From positions 1 through 64,000 of the forward strand of contig CAMNJQ010000068.1 of the NCBI GenBank assembly GCA_946541575.1: a stretch of DNA of 64,000 nt, read 5' to 3'. A program made the translations under genes and the position numbers. The stretch comes from an uncultured Clostridium sp. GTDB taxonomy: Bacteria > Bacillota_I > Bacilli_A > RF39 > UBA660. How positions within the stretch are numbered: the first letter of the stretch is position 1; each line of letters opens with the position of its first letter. Positions 29,612 to 39,755 of the stretch are shown here, in pieces. Below the pieces are notes generated by a model. It saw nothing but the letters and a program-made list of their open reading frames with translations. It was not told where the DNA came from and made no database searches.

Positions 29612-32092
29612 ATGGATAAAGATTTACTTGACTTTGAAACTAATTTTAGTGTCTTGGATAGGTATGGAACTGATATTACAAAAGAAGAGTATGTTACTAA
29701 TCCTGCAATTGGTCGTGAAGAACAAATTAAAGAATTAATATTAGTCTTATTAACACCTGAAAAGTCTGCTATTTTAATTGGTAAGCCTGGTATAGGTAAG
29801 ACGGCTATTGTAGAAGGACTTGCTTATAGATTGCAAAACAATGATGTTCCTGATGCACTTCAAGGATATTCAATAATAAATATTAAAACAGCTTCATTAT
29901 TAGGAACTATGCCTAGTGGTGAGAGTAAAGTTCAAAAAATGATTGATGAACTTAAAACTAGAGAAAAATTAATATTGTTTATAGATGAAATTCATATGTT
30001 GATTGGTGCTACTGATTCTTCTTCTTTAGATTTTGCAAATATTTTTAAAGAAGGTTTGGGACGTGGAAGTATTAAAGTTATTGGTGCAACAACTACAGAA
30101 GAATATGAAAGATATATTTTAAGGGATAAAGCTTTTACTAGACGTTTTCAAAAAATAGAGGTTCCTGAACCATCACGTGATGAGACAATTAAAATAATGA
30201 TGGGAACTATTCCTAAGTTTGAAAAAATAACTGGAAGGAAAATGAAATATACTGACTTTATCCGCGAAAGAATTATGGGATTCATAGTTGATATCACAAG
30301 TGAATATAAAAGAGTATATGCTTTAGGATCTAGGTACCCTGATGTATCTTTAACACTACTTAAACAAGCTTTTTCTTATACAGTGTATGATAATAGAGAA
30401 TATGTTGATATTTTTGATATAAGAAAAGCAATTGAAAATTCTAAGAGTATTTATCCAGATGTAATAAATAAAGAACTTCCTAATTTTGACAAAGTATTTA
30501 ATGATTTAATCTTGGAAGAAAAAGGAGAAAAACCGGTTGAGGAGTGGAGAAAGGATGATACTCCTACTAGGAATGAAATTGAAAATAATGAAAAGCAAAG
30601 TGTTCCAGATGTTAATGATAGCGAAATAGCTAGAAAAAAAATGGAAAAGATCATAATGGCACCTACAAATAATAGAAGATATGTTCAGTCTCCTGGTGAG
30701 ATGAGGAGAATGAATGATAATAGAAATGTTAATAATTTTAATGGTAGAAATAATAGAGTTAATCAAAATGTAAGAATAAAAAATGATAAAGTTTTTGCTC
30801 AGTTCGGTGTTTCGAATAACTCAGTTAATTATGATGACAAAATAAGGAGAAGTAGTGATTCTAGTGGCCTTGATGATGTAATTTTAGGTTCAGACATTGG
30901 ACTATTAAAGGTAAAAAAAGAAGATAATCGTCAATTTCAAAGAAAGGCAGTAGTTACTGATGAAGTTAGAAATGGTGTGAATGATAGCTTTTTGCTTGGA
31001 AGACCTATTTCAAGTACAATTAATAGAAATCGTAATACTAAGCCTCAAGAAGTTGTGCGATATAGAATAGACAATCATAATAGAATGCCTAATGGTAATG
31101 CTAGAATGGTTCCTACGAATAGACCTAATAGAATTGATATTAGTAATCAAAATTTTGATAGATATAGTAATTATTTTCATCAAAATGATGATGATTATAG
31201 TAAGCAAATTAATCCAAGAGATATGAATCAGTATGGTGGTAGAGGTCAATATAATCAAAGAGTTAATCAAAATGATAATAGATATAACAATCCATCAAAT
31301 AATTATAATTCTTCAATGTCTAATAATAATTTTGGACCTACTGTTAATATAGCTAAAAGTATTTTAAAAATGGAAGATGAGGAAAATACAAAGAAAAATA
31401 CAGGTGGATTAATATCATTAAATGTTGGTGGAAATGAATCTTTATTTGAGCCTATTGCAAAGGATACTGAATTAAGTCCTGAAAAGATGGATATTCAGAA
31501 ATTAATTGGTAAGGATATTTCAGAGATTAATATTTTAACTCAAAATATTAATAATAAAGAAAATGTTTTAGGAGGATCTGTTCATAAAGGAGTAACTTCT
31601 AAAAAAAATAATAATATTGGTATGGATACTGATATTTTTGGAAATTTGTCTGAAAAGAATTTGAGAATTAAGAATGGGAAGGTTATTGATGAATTCCCAA
31701 CTTTTGATAAACTTGATAGTATATCTAATATTAAAAGTGTCATTGGTGATGTAAAAAATGTTGATGCTGATTTAAATAATGAAAATGAAAAAACTAAAGA
31801 GAAAAATTGGACTTTTTTACCACCTGAAGAAAGTGAAAATAATGGATTTCAGGATAATATTTTGTCTTCTAGTGATAAAGAAAAAAATGATCCTGCTCAA
31901 ACTAATGAAGATTTAAATCTTAATACTTCAAATCTTATTGACCTTTCTGATTTGAAACCTAGTGATAATAAAGAAAATGCTGGGGATAATGTATTAGGAC
32001 TTCCTGTTTCTGATAAAAAACCAACTTTTGATTTGAATTTAGAGAATGGTAATGTTAAAGAAGTTGATTTTGATGACTTTTATGATCAATAG
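29612..32092 (+). CDS. AAA+ ATPase (ClpA/B D1-like) with long Asn/Arg-rich C-terminal extension
   Basis: NPAIGREEQIKELILVL; Walker A IGKPGIGKTAIVEGLA; Walker B LILFIDEIHMLIG; IKVIGATTTEEYERYILRDKAFTRRF; then ~500 aa of low-complexity N/R/D-rich sequence. Confidence 0.8.
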   Translation: MDKDLLDFETNFSVLDRYGTDITKEEYVTNPAIGREEQIKELILVLLTPEKSAILIGKPGIGKTAIVEGLAYRLQNNDVPDALQGYSIINIKTASLLGTMPSGESKVQKMIDELKTREKLILFIDEIHMLIGATDSSSLDFANIFKEGLGRGSIKVIGATTTEEYERYILRDKAFTRRFQKIEVPEPSRDETIKIMMGTIPKFEKITGRKMKYTDFIRERIMGFIVDITSEYKRVYALGSRYPDVSLTLLKQAFSYTVYDNREYVDIFDIRKAIENSKSIYPDVINKELPNFDKVFNDLILEEKGEKPVEEWRKDDTPTRNEIENNEKQSVPDVNDSEIARKKMEKIIMAPTNNRRYVQSPGEMRRMNDNRNVNNFNGRNNRVNQNVRIKNDKVFAQFGVSNNSVNYDDKIRRSSDSSGLDDVILGSDIGLLKVKKEDNRQFQRKAVVTDEVRNGVNDSFLLGRPISSTINRNRNTKPQEVVRYRIDNHNRMPNGNARMVPTNRPNRIDISNQNFDRYSNYFHQNDDDYSKQINPRDMNQYGGRGQYNQRVNQNDNRYNNPSNNYNSSMSNNNFGPTVNIAKSILKMEDEENTKKNTGGLISLNVGGNESLFEPIAKDTELSPEKMDIQKLIGKDISEINILTQNINNKENVLGGSVHKGVTSKKNNNIGMDTDIFGNLSEKNLRIKNGKVIDEFPTFDKLDSISNIKSVIGDVKNVDADLNNENEKTKEKNWTFLPPEESENNGFQDNILSSSDKEKNDPAQTNEDLNLNTSNLIDLSDLKPSDNKENAGDNVLGLPVSDKKPTFDLNLENGNVKEVDFDDFYDQ

Positions 32093-32117
32093 GATTGGTT
32101 AATTAGCCAATCTTTTT
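32093..32117 (+). terminator. Rho-independent terminator
   Basis: GATTGG-ttaattag-CCAATC + T-tract. Confidence 0.75.
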
Positions 32118-32180
32118 CTATAATAACTTTTTTGACAAAATAAGATAATTAATAATGATATAGTTATAAAAGGAGGCATT

Positions 32181-33026
32181 ATGAAAAAGAAATACTTATT
32201 TTTAATTCTTACTATTGTAGTTTTTTTATCAATATTGTTTTTTTGTTTAAGTGATAAAAAAAATTATATTGTAGAAGTAGTAAATATAAAAAATAAAAAT
32301 AATCAAAATATATATGGTGAATTATATAAACCTAAAGATGATGGGAAATTGCCTATTGTAATTTATTCACATGGTCTTGGTGCAACATATAGAGCAGGAA
32401 GTGATTATGCTAAAAAATTAGCTTCGTATGGTATTATGACTTTATGTTTTGATTTTAGAGGCGGATCGAATAGAAGTAAAAGTGATGGGAAGACTACTGA
32501 AATGTCTATTGTTACTGAATATGATGATTTAGAGACTATTTTAGGTGAAGTAAAGACTTGGGATTTCGTAGATAAAGATAATATAGTTCTTGCTGGATCT
32601 AGTCAGGGTGGTGCAGTTTCTTCTTTTGTTTCTAGTAAACATTTTGGAGAAATAAAGGGATTAATTCTTTTGTATCCTGCTTTATCAATTCCAAATGTAG
32701 TTCGTAATTGGTATTCTTCTATTGATGATATCCCAGAAACAGTTCAAATGACTAAATCAATTGAGGTAGGAAGAAAGTACTTTGAAGATATTTGGAATTT
32801 AGATTTATTTGATGAAATAAAAGATGATAAGATTAAAGTACTTATTTTACATGGAACTGATGATGATACTGTTCCAGTGACTTATTCTGAAAAAATAAAT
32901 AAAATATATGAAAATAGCGAATTTTATAAAATAGATGGTGCTGGTCATGGATTTAGTGGAAAGCATTTTGATAAAGCTATGGAATATGTAATTAAATATT
33001 TGAAGGATATAAAAGTAATTAAATAA
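32181..33026 (+). CDS. Alpha/beta hydrolase, membrane-anchored
   Basis: LPIVIYSHGLGATYRAG, nucleophile elbow LAGSSQGGAVSSF, ILHGTDDDTVP, GAGHGF. Confidence 0.85.
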   Translation: MKKKYLFLILTIVVFLSILFFCLSDKKNYIVEVVNIKNKNNQNIYGELYKPKDDGKLPIVIYSHGLGATYRAGSDYAKKLASYGIMTLCFDFRGGSNRSKSDGKTTEMSIVTEYDDLETILGEVKTWDFVDKDNIVLAGSSQGGAVSSFVSSKHFGEIKGLILLYPALSIPNVVRNWYSSIDDIPETVQMTKSIEVGRKYFEDIWNLDLFDEIKDDKIKVLILHGTDDDTVPVTYSEKINKIYENSEFYKIDGAGHGFSGKHFDKAMEYVIKYLKDIKVIK

Positions 33027-33117
33027 ATCTTTCAATATAACAAAAAAGGAATAGTTCTTTTTACTATTTCTTTTTATATGAAAAAAAACTAGCCTTTTGA
33101 CTAGTTAAAATCTAAAA

Positions 33118-33194
33118 TGGGGCGAAATAAGGGGATCGAACCCTTGCATACCGGAGCCACAATCCGGCGTGTTAACCACTTCACCAATTTCGCC
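33118..33194 (-). tRNA. tRNA-His (anticodon GTG)
   Basis: Reverse strand GGCGAAATTGGTGAAGTGG...CCGGA-TTGTGGC-TCCGG...GGGTTCGATCCC...TTTCGCCCCA; G-1:C73 pairing and encoded CCA. Confidence 0.95.
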
Positions 33195-33309
33195 ATATGT
33201 CTTCTTAAAAAGACTCCTTTATTTTAACAAGAAAATTGAAAAATATCAAGTATTTTTTATACTCTATGTCATTTTTTAGCTAAATACATATATTAATTTG
33301 GGAGGAAAT

Positions 33310-33723
33310 ATGAATAATTATAATAGTTTTGAAACATTTAATAATATGTTTTTAACTCAAGATAGTATTTCGAATAATATTTATGGTCCTTATGAAGGAT
33401 ATTTAAAGGGAAATTTATTTAAAAATTTGTATAGTGAGTATAAAAATTATAAACCTAGGAATGTAAGTATTACTGATGAAAAAAGTGAAGCTTTATTTAA
33501 TTTAAATCAAGTATGCTTTGCAATGCATGAAATAAATTTATATTTAGATGTTTTTCCAGATGATTTTGAAGCTTTAAAAATATTTTCTAATTATGAAAAT
33601 ATGTGTAATAATATGCTATCTTCATATCAAGAAAAGTATGGACCAATAGAGGTTAATTCAATTAATGGAAATGATATGCCTTTTTCTTGGGTTAATAATA
33701 GTTTCCCTTGGGAGGTAGATTAA
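33310..33723 (+). CDS. cotJB: Spore coat protein, CotJA-like N-terminus fused to CotJB
   Basis: GPYEGYLKGNLFKNLYSEYKNYKP resembles CotJA; ALFNLNQVCFAMHEINLYLDVFPDDFEALKIFSNYENM...YQEKYGPIEV...PFSWVNNSFPWEVD resembles CotJB; directly upstream of cotJC. Confidence 0.75.
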   Translation: MNNYNSFETFNNMFLTQDSISNNIYGPYEGYLKGNLFKNLYSEYKNYKPRNVSITDEKSEALFNLNQVCFAMHEINLYLDVFPDDFEALKIFSNYENMCNNMLSSYQEKYGPIEVNSINGNDMPFSWVNNSFPWEVD

Positions 33724-33724
33724 T

Positions 33725-34285
33725 ATGTGGAAATATCAAAAAAAGTTACAATATCCAATTGATATTAAAAAGAAAGATCTTAGAATGGCAAAATATCTAG
33801 TTACTCAATATGGTGGTTCTAATGGTGAACTTGGAGCTGCTTTAAGATATTTAAATCAACGATATACTATGCCTGATAATAGGGGTAAAGCATTACTTAC
33901 TGATATTGCTACTGAAGAATTTGCTCACATAGAAATGATTTCTACAATGATTTATCAGCTTACTAAAGATGCTAGTGTTGAAGAATTAGAAAGTGTTGGA
34001 TTAGGGTCACATTATGCTGAGCATAATAAAGGATTATATCCGACTGACTCTAACGGAGTACCTTTTACTGTTGCATATTTTGCAACAACTGGTGATCCAA
34101 TTGCAGATTTATATGAAGATATGGCAGCTGAACAAAAGGCTAGGGCTGTTTATGAAAATTTAATAAATATGTCAAAAGATCCAGATGTAATAGGCCCTTT
34201 GTTATGGCTTAGGCAAAGGGAAATTGTTCATTTTAATAGATTTAAACAATTAGTAGATATTTATTTAAAAGAAAAGAAAGCATAG
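33725..34285 (+). CDS. cotJC: Spore coat protein CotJC / manganese catalase family
   Basis: MWKYQKKLQYPIDIKKKDLRMAKYLVTQYGGSNGELGAALRYLNQRYTMP...LTDIATEEFAHIEMISTMI. Confidence 0.93.
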   Translation: MWKYQKKLQYPIDIKKKDLRMAKYLVTQYGGSNGELGAALRYLNQRYTMPDNRGKALLTDIATEEFAHIEMISTMIYQLTKDASVEELESVGLGSHYAEHNKGLYPTDSNGVPFTVAYFATTGDPIADLYEDMAAEQKARAVYENLINMSKDPDVIGPLLWLRQREIVHFNRFKQLVDIYLKEKKA

Positions 34286-34299
34286 TTTTGCTTTCTTTT
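34274..34299. terminator. Terminator between convergent cotJC and YhgE-like genes
   Basis: AAAGAAAGC-atagttt-TGCTTTCTTTT. Confidence 0.7.
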
Positions 34300-36103
34300 A
34301 ATTGAATAATCCTTTTATTTTATCCCAAAGACTTTTTTTATCTCCTTCTATTTTTTCGGTTTTAATAATTATATCAGATGCTTTTTTTACTTGATCTATT
34401 ACCATTATAATTTTAGTTGATCCTTCAGTATTTTCTCCTGTTTCATCGAAAGTTTTATATCTATTACTTAACTGAACTAGTGCTTTGATTTTTCCTTCAA
34501 TTGATCTTACATCTCCATTTACTATATCTGATATTTTATTTATACCTTGAGAGTTAAATTGTGCAATTCCTGAATCTAATTGTGCGATTCCATTTTTTAA
34601 ATCTTGTGCACCATTATCTAATTCGTTCATTTTTGAATTAATTGTATTTAAGCCATTAGATAATTGATTAATTCCTGCTAATAATGATTCAAGTGATTGT
34701 AGTGTTGTATTTTTTGCTTTTTCTTTAGCACTATTAGCTACTTGTTTAGCTACTTCTTTACTTGTTTGTGATGCAGTTAATTTTGCAGTTTCTTTTGCAG
34801 TTGTATAAGCAGTGTATACTGCTGTTTCTTTTGCAGTTTCTTCCATTGCATATTTTATTTGATTTAATGCACTATATTGTCCAATGTATGTTGCATTTTT
34901 ATTGCATATTTCTAGATAAGAATCATCTATAGTTTCTTTGGAACATTCTGCTACTAATGCATCACTGATACCTGCTTGTTGTAGCTTTGATATGTTAGTT
35001 TTGATATTAATGTATTCCTGCTTACTTTCTAATGCTTTAATTGCTTTGTTTGCTATTTCAGCTTTGTATTCATCTGAAAAAGTTGAATCAACTGTTTTAA
35101 TTGCATTTTCAACTGCAGTACTTTCAATATAATTTAAAGTATCACTATCAATTGCTTCAGAATTATCTTCTTTAAGTTTTTTCATAGAAGATGATAATGT
35201 ATTTTCTATTTGTAAACTTCCATTATAAATTGTGTTAATACCATCTTTTAGTTGGTAAACTCCATCTTTTAATTGACTTGCTCCTTGTAATAATTTATTG
35301 CTTCCAGATTTTAATTGATTACTTGAACTAACTAAAGTATTAATTGAGTTATAAAGCTTATCTATATTTTCAAATATTTCTAAATCACTACTATCTACAA
35401 GTTTTGGGGTAGAGATAGAGTAGATAGAGTTTAGTTCGAAAGAGTCAGTATCGTAGCTTATTTCAACAGTATCCATTCCTTTAAGTTTGTCTATTTTTAG
35501 ACTTTCATATAATCCTGGTGTTGAAAGTGCTGCAACTATATTATTTGTACCATTTGCAATTACTTTACCATTAGTTACTTTAATATTACTATTAGTTATA
35601 CTAGGAATAATTGTTGTTGTTGCTACTACAAATGGTGTATATAATGTTTCATATTTTCCATTTACATTAACACTATTTTGATCGTTGTTTGTATATTTTA
35701 ATACTATTTTAACTGATCCTTTCTTTCCTAGCATATCTTTAATATTTGATTCTTCTCCATTAAAATAATAAGTTACTTTTAATGATATTGGTAATTCTTC
35801 TTTTGTTGTTCCTTGATAATAAATATCTTTTCCATTACTTTCCCATACGAGTTTTCCATTATCAAGAGTGTATTTTTCATTACCACCAATATTTTTAATA
35901 TTTTCAAGTTTTGTTTTATCTTGTATTTCTGTTTCTTCATTTAATTTTAAATGTTCTGATACTATTACTTTATTTACTTGACCATCATTATTTAATTTAG
36001 CATAAATTGATTCTTCTTTTGAAATTGCCCAAACAGGAAATGCTTCAAGTAAAAGTCCTGTTATGACTCCATAAACCATTATTTTATTGATTATTTTTTT
36101 CAT
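34298..36103 (-). CDS. YhgE/Pip-like secreted protein with heptad (xxxLxxG) repeats
   Basis: Signal peptide; LKSGSNKLLQGASQLKDGVYQLKDGINTIYNGS and LSNGLNTINSKMNELDNGAQDLKNGIAQLDSGI; operonic with MMPL transporter. Confidence 0.75.
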   Translation of the reverse strand: MKKIINKIMVYGVITGLLLEAFPVWAISKEESIYAKLNNDGQVNKVIVSEHLKLNEETEIQDKTKLENIKNIGGNEKYTLDNGKLVWESNGKDIYYQGTTKEELPISLKVTYYFNGEESNIKDMLGKKGSVKIVLKYTNNDQNSVNVNGKYETLYTPFVVATTTIIPSITNSNIKVTNGKVIANGTNNIVAALSTPGLYESLKIDKLKGMDTVEISYDTDSFELNSIYSISTPKLVDSSDLEIFENIDKLYNSINTLVSSSNQLKSGSNKLLQGASQLKDGVYQLKDGINTIYNGSLQIENTLSSSMKKLKEDNSEAIDSDTLNYIESTAVENAIKTVDSTFSDEYKAEIANKAIKALESKQEYINIKTNISKLQQAGISDALVAECSKETIDDSYLEICNKNATYIGQYSALNQIKYAMEETAKETAVYTAYTTAKETAKLTASQTSKEVAKQVANSAKEKAKNTTLQSLESLLAGINQLSNGLNTINSKMNELDNGAQDLKNGIAQLDSGIAQFNSQGINKISDIVNGDVRSIEGKIKALVQLSNRYKTFDETGENTEGSTKIIMVIDQVKKASDIIIKTEKIEGDKKSLWDKIKGLFN

Positions 36104-38173
36104 TTAAATCATTCCTTTCTTAAATCCCATTGTGGTTTTAATTATAAACTTATCAAATACTTTTAATATGCTAGGTAATACGAATATTACGACAATCATA
36201 CTTATTATTGCTCCTCTAGCCATTAATGTACAAAGTGAACCAATCATATCTATTGTAGACACAACTCCAACTCCAAATGTTGCTCCGAAGAAGCATAGAC
36301 CACTTACAATGATTGAAGTAATTGATGATTCTAAAGCTATTTTTATAGCTTTGTCTTTTGCTGTTCCGTTTTTTCTTTCATCCAAGTATTTTGTTGTCAT
36401 TAGTATTGCATAATCTATTGTTGCGCCAAGTTGTATTGTTCCGATTACTATTGAAGCAATAAATGGTATAGATGTATCTGCAAAATATGGAATTCCCATG
36501 TTAACAAATATAGCAAATTCGATAGTTGTTACTAGAAGTACTGGAAGAGAAATAGATTTTAATGTAATCATCATTATTACAAATATTATTGCAATAGAAG
36601 TATAGTTAACATTTTTAAAATCTATATCAGTCGTATTTACAAGATCTTTCATTAATGGGCCTTCACCTGCTACTATTGCATTTTTATCATATTTATCTAC
36701 TATCTTATTAATTTTTTCTATTTGATTATTTAGTTCATTTGTAGCTATGTCATAATTTGAACTTACTATTACTAGCTTATATTTATCAGTTTTATAAATA
36801 TTTACTAATTCTTTTGGAATTATTATTTCAGATATTCCTTGTTTTGTTAGGGTAGAAGGTGATAATACTGAATCAATTCCTTCAAGGGATTTTATTTCAT
36901 CTATCATTTCATTTACTATGTAATCTTCTGTATCATTAGATACTAAGATCATTGATTGTGAAACCATATTATATTTTTCTTTTAATTCTTTAGTTGCTAT
37001 TGAGTATCCATAAGAATCAGGTATAGATGTATCTAACTTATAATAAACTGGAGTTTTTCTTTGCGATAAATAACTAGGAATTAATAATATTAAGAATATT
37101 ACTAATATTGAAATATAATGCTTAGTAACAAAATCTGTTATATGTGTAAATTTAGGTAATAAGCTTTTATGCTTTGTTTTTTCTATTGTTTTGTCAAATA
37201 CAAGAAGTAGGGCAGGAAATAGAATTATTACACATAATAGACCAAATATAACTCCTTTAGCCATTACAATTCCTATATCTACTCCTAGAGTTAATTGCAT
37301 TGTACATAGTGCTAAAAATCCTGCAATTGTTGTTAAAGAACTTCCAAGTACTGAAGTAATTGTTTCTTTAATTGCTTCAATCATTGCCTTATCTTTGTCT
37401 TTATATTTCTTTTTTGCATCTTCATATTTATGATATAAGAAGATAGAGAAATCTGTTGTAACTCCTAATTGTAGTACTGCTGCAATTGCTTTTGTTATGT
37501 AACAGATTTGGCCTAAGAATATGTTGCTACCCATATTGTAGACTATTGCTATTCCAATGTTTAAAAGTAATAGGATAGGGACAACATATGAGTCTAATGA
37601 AATCATTAAAACGATAATACAGCATATAACTGCAATAACAATGTATAGAAGCATTTGGCTATTAAATAGTTCTTTGGTATCTAATACCATTGCACTCATT
37701 CCACCAATTCTTACAGAATCATCAGTTATTTTTCTCATTTCTTCTACAGCATTAAGTGTAATGTCATCACTAGTAGAATTTTTAAATGTGATTAATACTA
37801 ATTTAGTATTATCTTTTGCTACTTTGTCTCTTATCTCATTTGGTATTACTTCTATAGGAATTGAAGTACCAATTATATCGTTTATACTTATAACATTTGT
37901 TACACCATCAATTTTTCTAAATTGATCTTCTAATTTTAGCAAGTCTTGACTAGCCATATTTTCTACTATTGTAATAGAAAATGCACCCATATGAAAATCA
38001 TCTGTTAATATATGTTCACCTTTTAGTGTTTCTATATCACTAGGTAAGTAAACTAAAATGTCATAATTAACTTTTGTTTTAATATATCCAATTCCAGCTG
38101 GAATTAATAATAATAAAGATATAATTACTATTAATATTTTATTCTTACAAATTAGTTTTCCAAATTTGTCCAT
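36104..38173 (-). CDS. MMPL-family RND transporter
   Basis: 689 aa, two RND-type halves with TM blocks (QLGVTTDFSIFLYHKYEDAKK and QLGATIDYAILMTTKYLDERK). Confidence 0.9.
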   Translation of the reverse strand: MDKFGKLICKNKILIVIISLLLLIPAGIGYIKTKVNYDILVYLPSDIETLKGEHILTDDFHMGAFSITIVENMASQDLLKLEDQFRKIDGVTNVISINDIIGTSIPIEVIPNEIRDKVAKDNTKLVLITFKNSTSDDITLNAVEEMRKITDDSVRIGGMSAMVLDTKELFNSQMLLYIVIAVICCIIVLMISLDSYVVPILLLLNIGIAIVYNMGSNIFLGQICYITKAIAAVLQLGVTTDFSIFLYHKYEDAKKKYKDKDKAMIEAIKETITSVLGSSLTTIAGFLALCTMQLTLGVDIGIVMAKGVIFGLLCVIILFPALLLVFDKTIEKTKHKSLLPKFTHITDFVTKHYISILVIFLILLIPSYLSQRKTPVYYKLDTSIPDSYGYSIATKELKEKYNMVSQSMILVSNDTEDYIVNEMIDEIKSLEGIDSVLSPSTLTKQGISEIIIPKELVNIYKTDKYKLVIVSSNYDIATNELNNQIEKINKIVDKYDKNAIVAGEGPLMKDLVNTTDIDFKNVNYTSIAIIFVIMMITLKSISLPVLLVTTIEFAIFVNMGIPYFADTSIPFIASIVIGTIQLGATIDYAILMTTKYLDERKNGTAKDKAIKIALESSITSIIVSGLCFFGATFGVGVVSTIDMIGSLCTLMARGAIISMIVVIFVLPSILKVFDKFIIKTTMGFKKGMI

Positions 38174-38215
38174 TTTTGTTTTCCTCCTTTTGCAAATGAT
38201 ATGTTACTTCAAAAA

Positions 38216-38262
38216 TGACCAAAAGTCAATATTATAGAACAAAATAATTGACTTTTAGTCAA
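38216..38262. promoter_or_regulatory. Two palindromic operators (TGACCAAAAGTCA; TTGACTTTTAGTCAA) in divergent MMPL/TetR intergenic region
   Basis: Palindromes at 38216-38228 and 38248-38262 share the TGACttttAGTCA core, centres ~33 bp apart. Confidence 0.65.
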
Positions 38263-38297
38263 TTTCCTTTTAAAATGTATGTGATGGAAGTGATTTT

Positions 38298-38900
38298 ATG
38301 ATAGAAAATAAGAGTAAAATTATAGTAAATAAAGAAGATAAGAAGAATAGAATTATGAATTCTGCTTTTTCATTGTTTACTGATAAAGGAGTAAAAAATA
38401 CTTCTATACAAGATATTGTTGATAATGCAGGAGTTGCTAAAGGTACTTTTTATTTATATTTTAAAGATAAAGATGATTTGGAAGAGTATTTAATTACTTC
38501 TAAGTCAGAAGAGTTATTTTTAGATGCAATAAGATATGTGGATGAAAAGAAAATTGTTGACTTTTCAGATAGATTAATTAATGTTATTGATTATATTATT
38601 GATATTTTAGTAAAAGATAAAATGTTATTAAAATTCATATCTAAAAATTTATCTTTAGGTATGTTTGGAGATAGAGTTTCAAACATAGTTGATAATTCAA
38701 CTATGGAAGTTCTCGAAAGATTTAAAAAAAGTATAAAAGACAATAACATAAAAATTGAAAATCCTGAAATTACTTTGTTTATGATTATAGAACTTACTTC
38801 TTCAGTTGTATTTACTTCAATTATGCTTAATAAACCATTACCAATAGATGAATTAAAACCTTTTCTATTTAAGAAAATACGTTCTTTGTTGTTAGATTAA
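38298..38900 (+). CDS. TetR/AcrR-family transcriptional regulator
   Basis: RIMNSAFSLFTDKGVKNTSIQDIVDNAGVAKGTFYLYFKDKDDLEEYL. Confidence 0.93.
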   Translation: MIENKSKIIVNKEDKKNRIMNSAFSLFTDKGVKNTSIQDIVDNAGVAKGTFYLYFKDKDDLEEYLITSKSEELFLDAIRYVDEKKIVDFSDRLINVIDYIIDILVKDKMLLKFISKNLSLGMFGDRVSNIVDNSTMEVLERFKKSIKDNNIKIENPEITLFMIIELTSSVVFTSIMLNKPLPIDELKPFLFKKIRSLLLD

Positions 38901-38956
38901 TTTATTAAATACTTTCTTTTCTTATCTTTTAGAATTATAATAGTGATGGTGATATA

Positions 38957-39748
38957 ATGAAGCAAGCTTTTAAAGGCTTTATTAAAGCCTTTGTTATTGT
39001 AAGTGTGTTGTTTTCAATATTATATTTTGTTTCATATAGAAGATGGTTAAATAGAGATATTAAAAGTAGTGATATCAAATATAATTATATTGAAGAAGGT
39101 AGCTCTATAAAAAATGTGGATTTGAAAAAAGAAAATAAGTCTGATTTTTCATATTTGTATAATAAGGTTAGTTATGAATTTTTAGAGAATAATTTTGGTG
39201 AAGACTTTTTTGACTATTATTATGGCAATAAATTATTGAGTGATGAGTACTATATTTTTGTAGGAATAATAAACTTAATTCATAATGAGCTTGTATTTAA
39301 TTGTAAATATGATAAAGTAATAAGTACATCTTTGATTGATGAATCTATAAAGAGTATTTTTGGAGATGTTAAATATAATAATACTTCTTTTGTAACAAGT
39401 AATAAGCATCTTTCGGTTGAGTATGATGATGAATCTTTATCTTATCATATTAAGACAGATAAATGCAGCGGCTTTGATTATTCTAATGGTGGAATTAAAT
39501 CAGAAATATATGAAGTATATTCATTTAATAATAATTTATATATTGATGAGAAAGTTATGTATTTAGATTATTCATTAGATTCTTTTGGTAATATCATTTT
39601 TAATTATCATAGTGGAATTAGTAAAAATGACAAAATTATTTCAAATAAATATGAAGAGATAAATAAGAATGATTTACCTGTATATAGATACTCCTTTATA
39701 GAAAAAAATGGTAAATATTTTTTAAAATCAATAAAAAAAATTAAGTAG
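38957..39748 (+). CDS. Hypothetical membrane-anchored protein
   Basis: N-terminal TM, no recognised motif; RBS ggtgatata. Confidence 0.55.
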   Translation: MKQAFKGFIKAFVIVSVLFSILYFVSYRRWLNRDIKSSDIKYNYIEEGSSIKNVDLKKENKSDFSYLYNKVSYEFLENNFGEDFFDYYYGNKLLSDEYYIFVGIINLIHNELVFNCKYDKVISTSLIDESIKSIFGDVKYNNTSFVTSNKHLSVEYDDESLSYHIKTDKCSGFDYSNGGIKSEIYEVYSFNNNLYIDEKVMYLDYSLDSFGNIIFNYHSGISKNDKIISNKYEEINKNDLPVYRYSFIEKNGKYFLKSIKKIK

Positions 39749-39755
39749 GTGGGTT

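Noticed and set aside
35487-37925. Several + strand ORFs (64-122 aa) opposite the YhgE-like and MMPL genes
   Set aside because: Antisense shadows of well-supported minus-strand genes, hydrophobic because of the transporter coding strand; no RBS or family.
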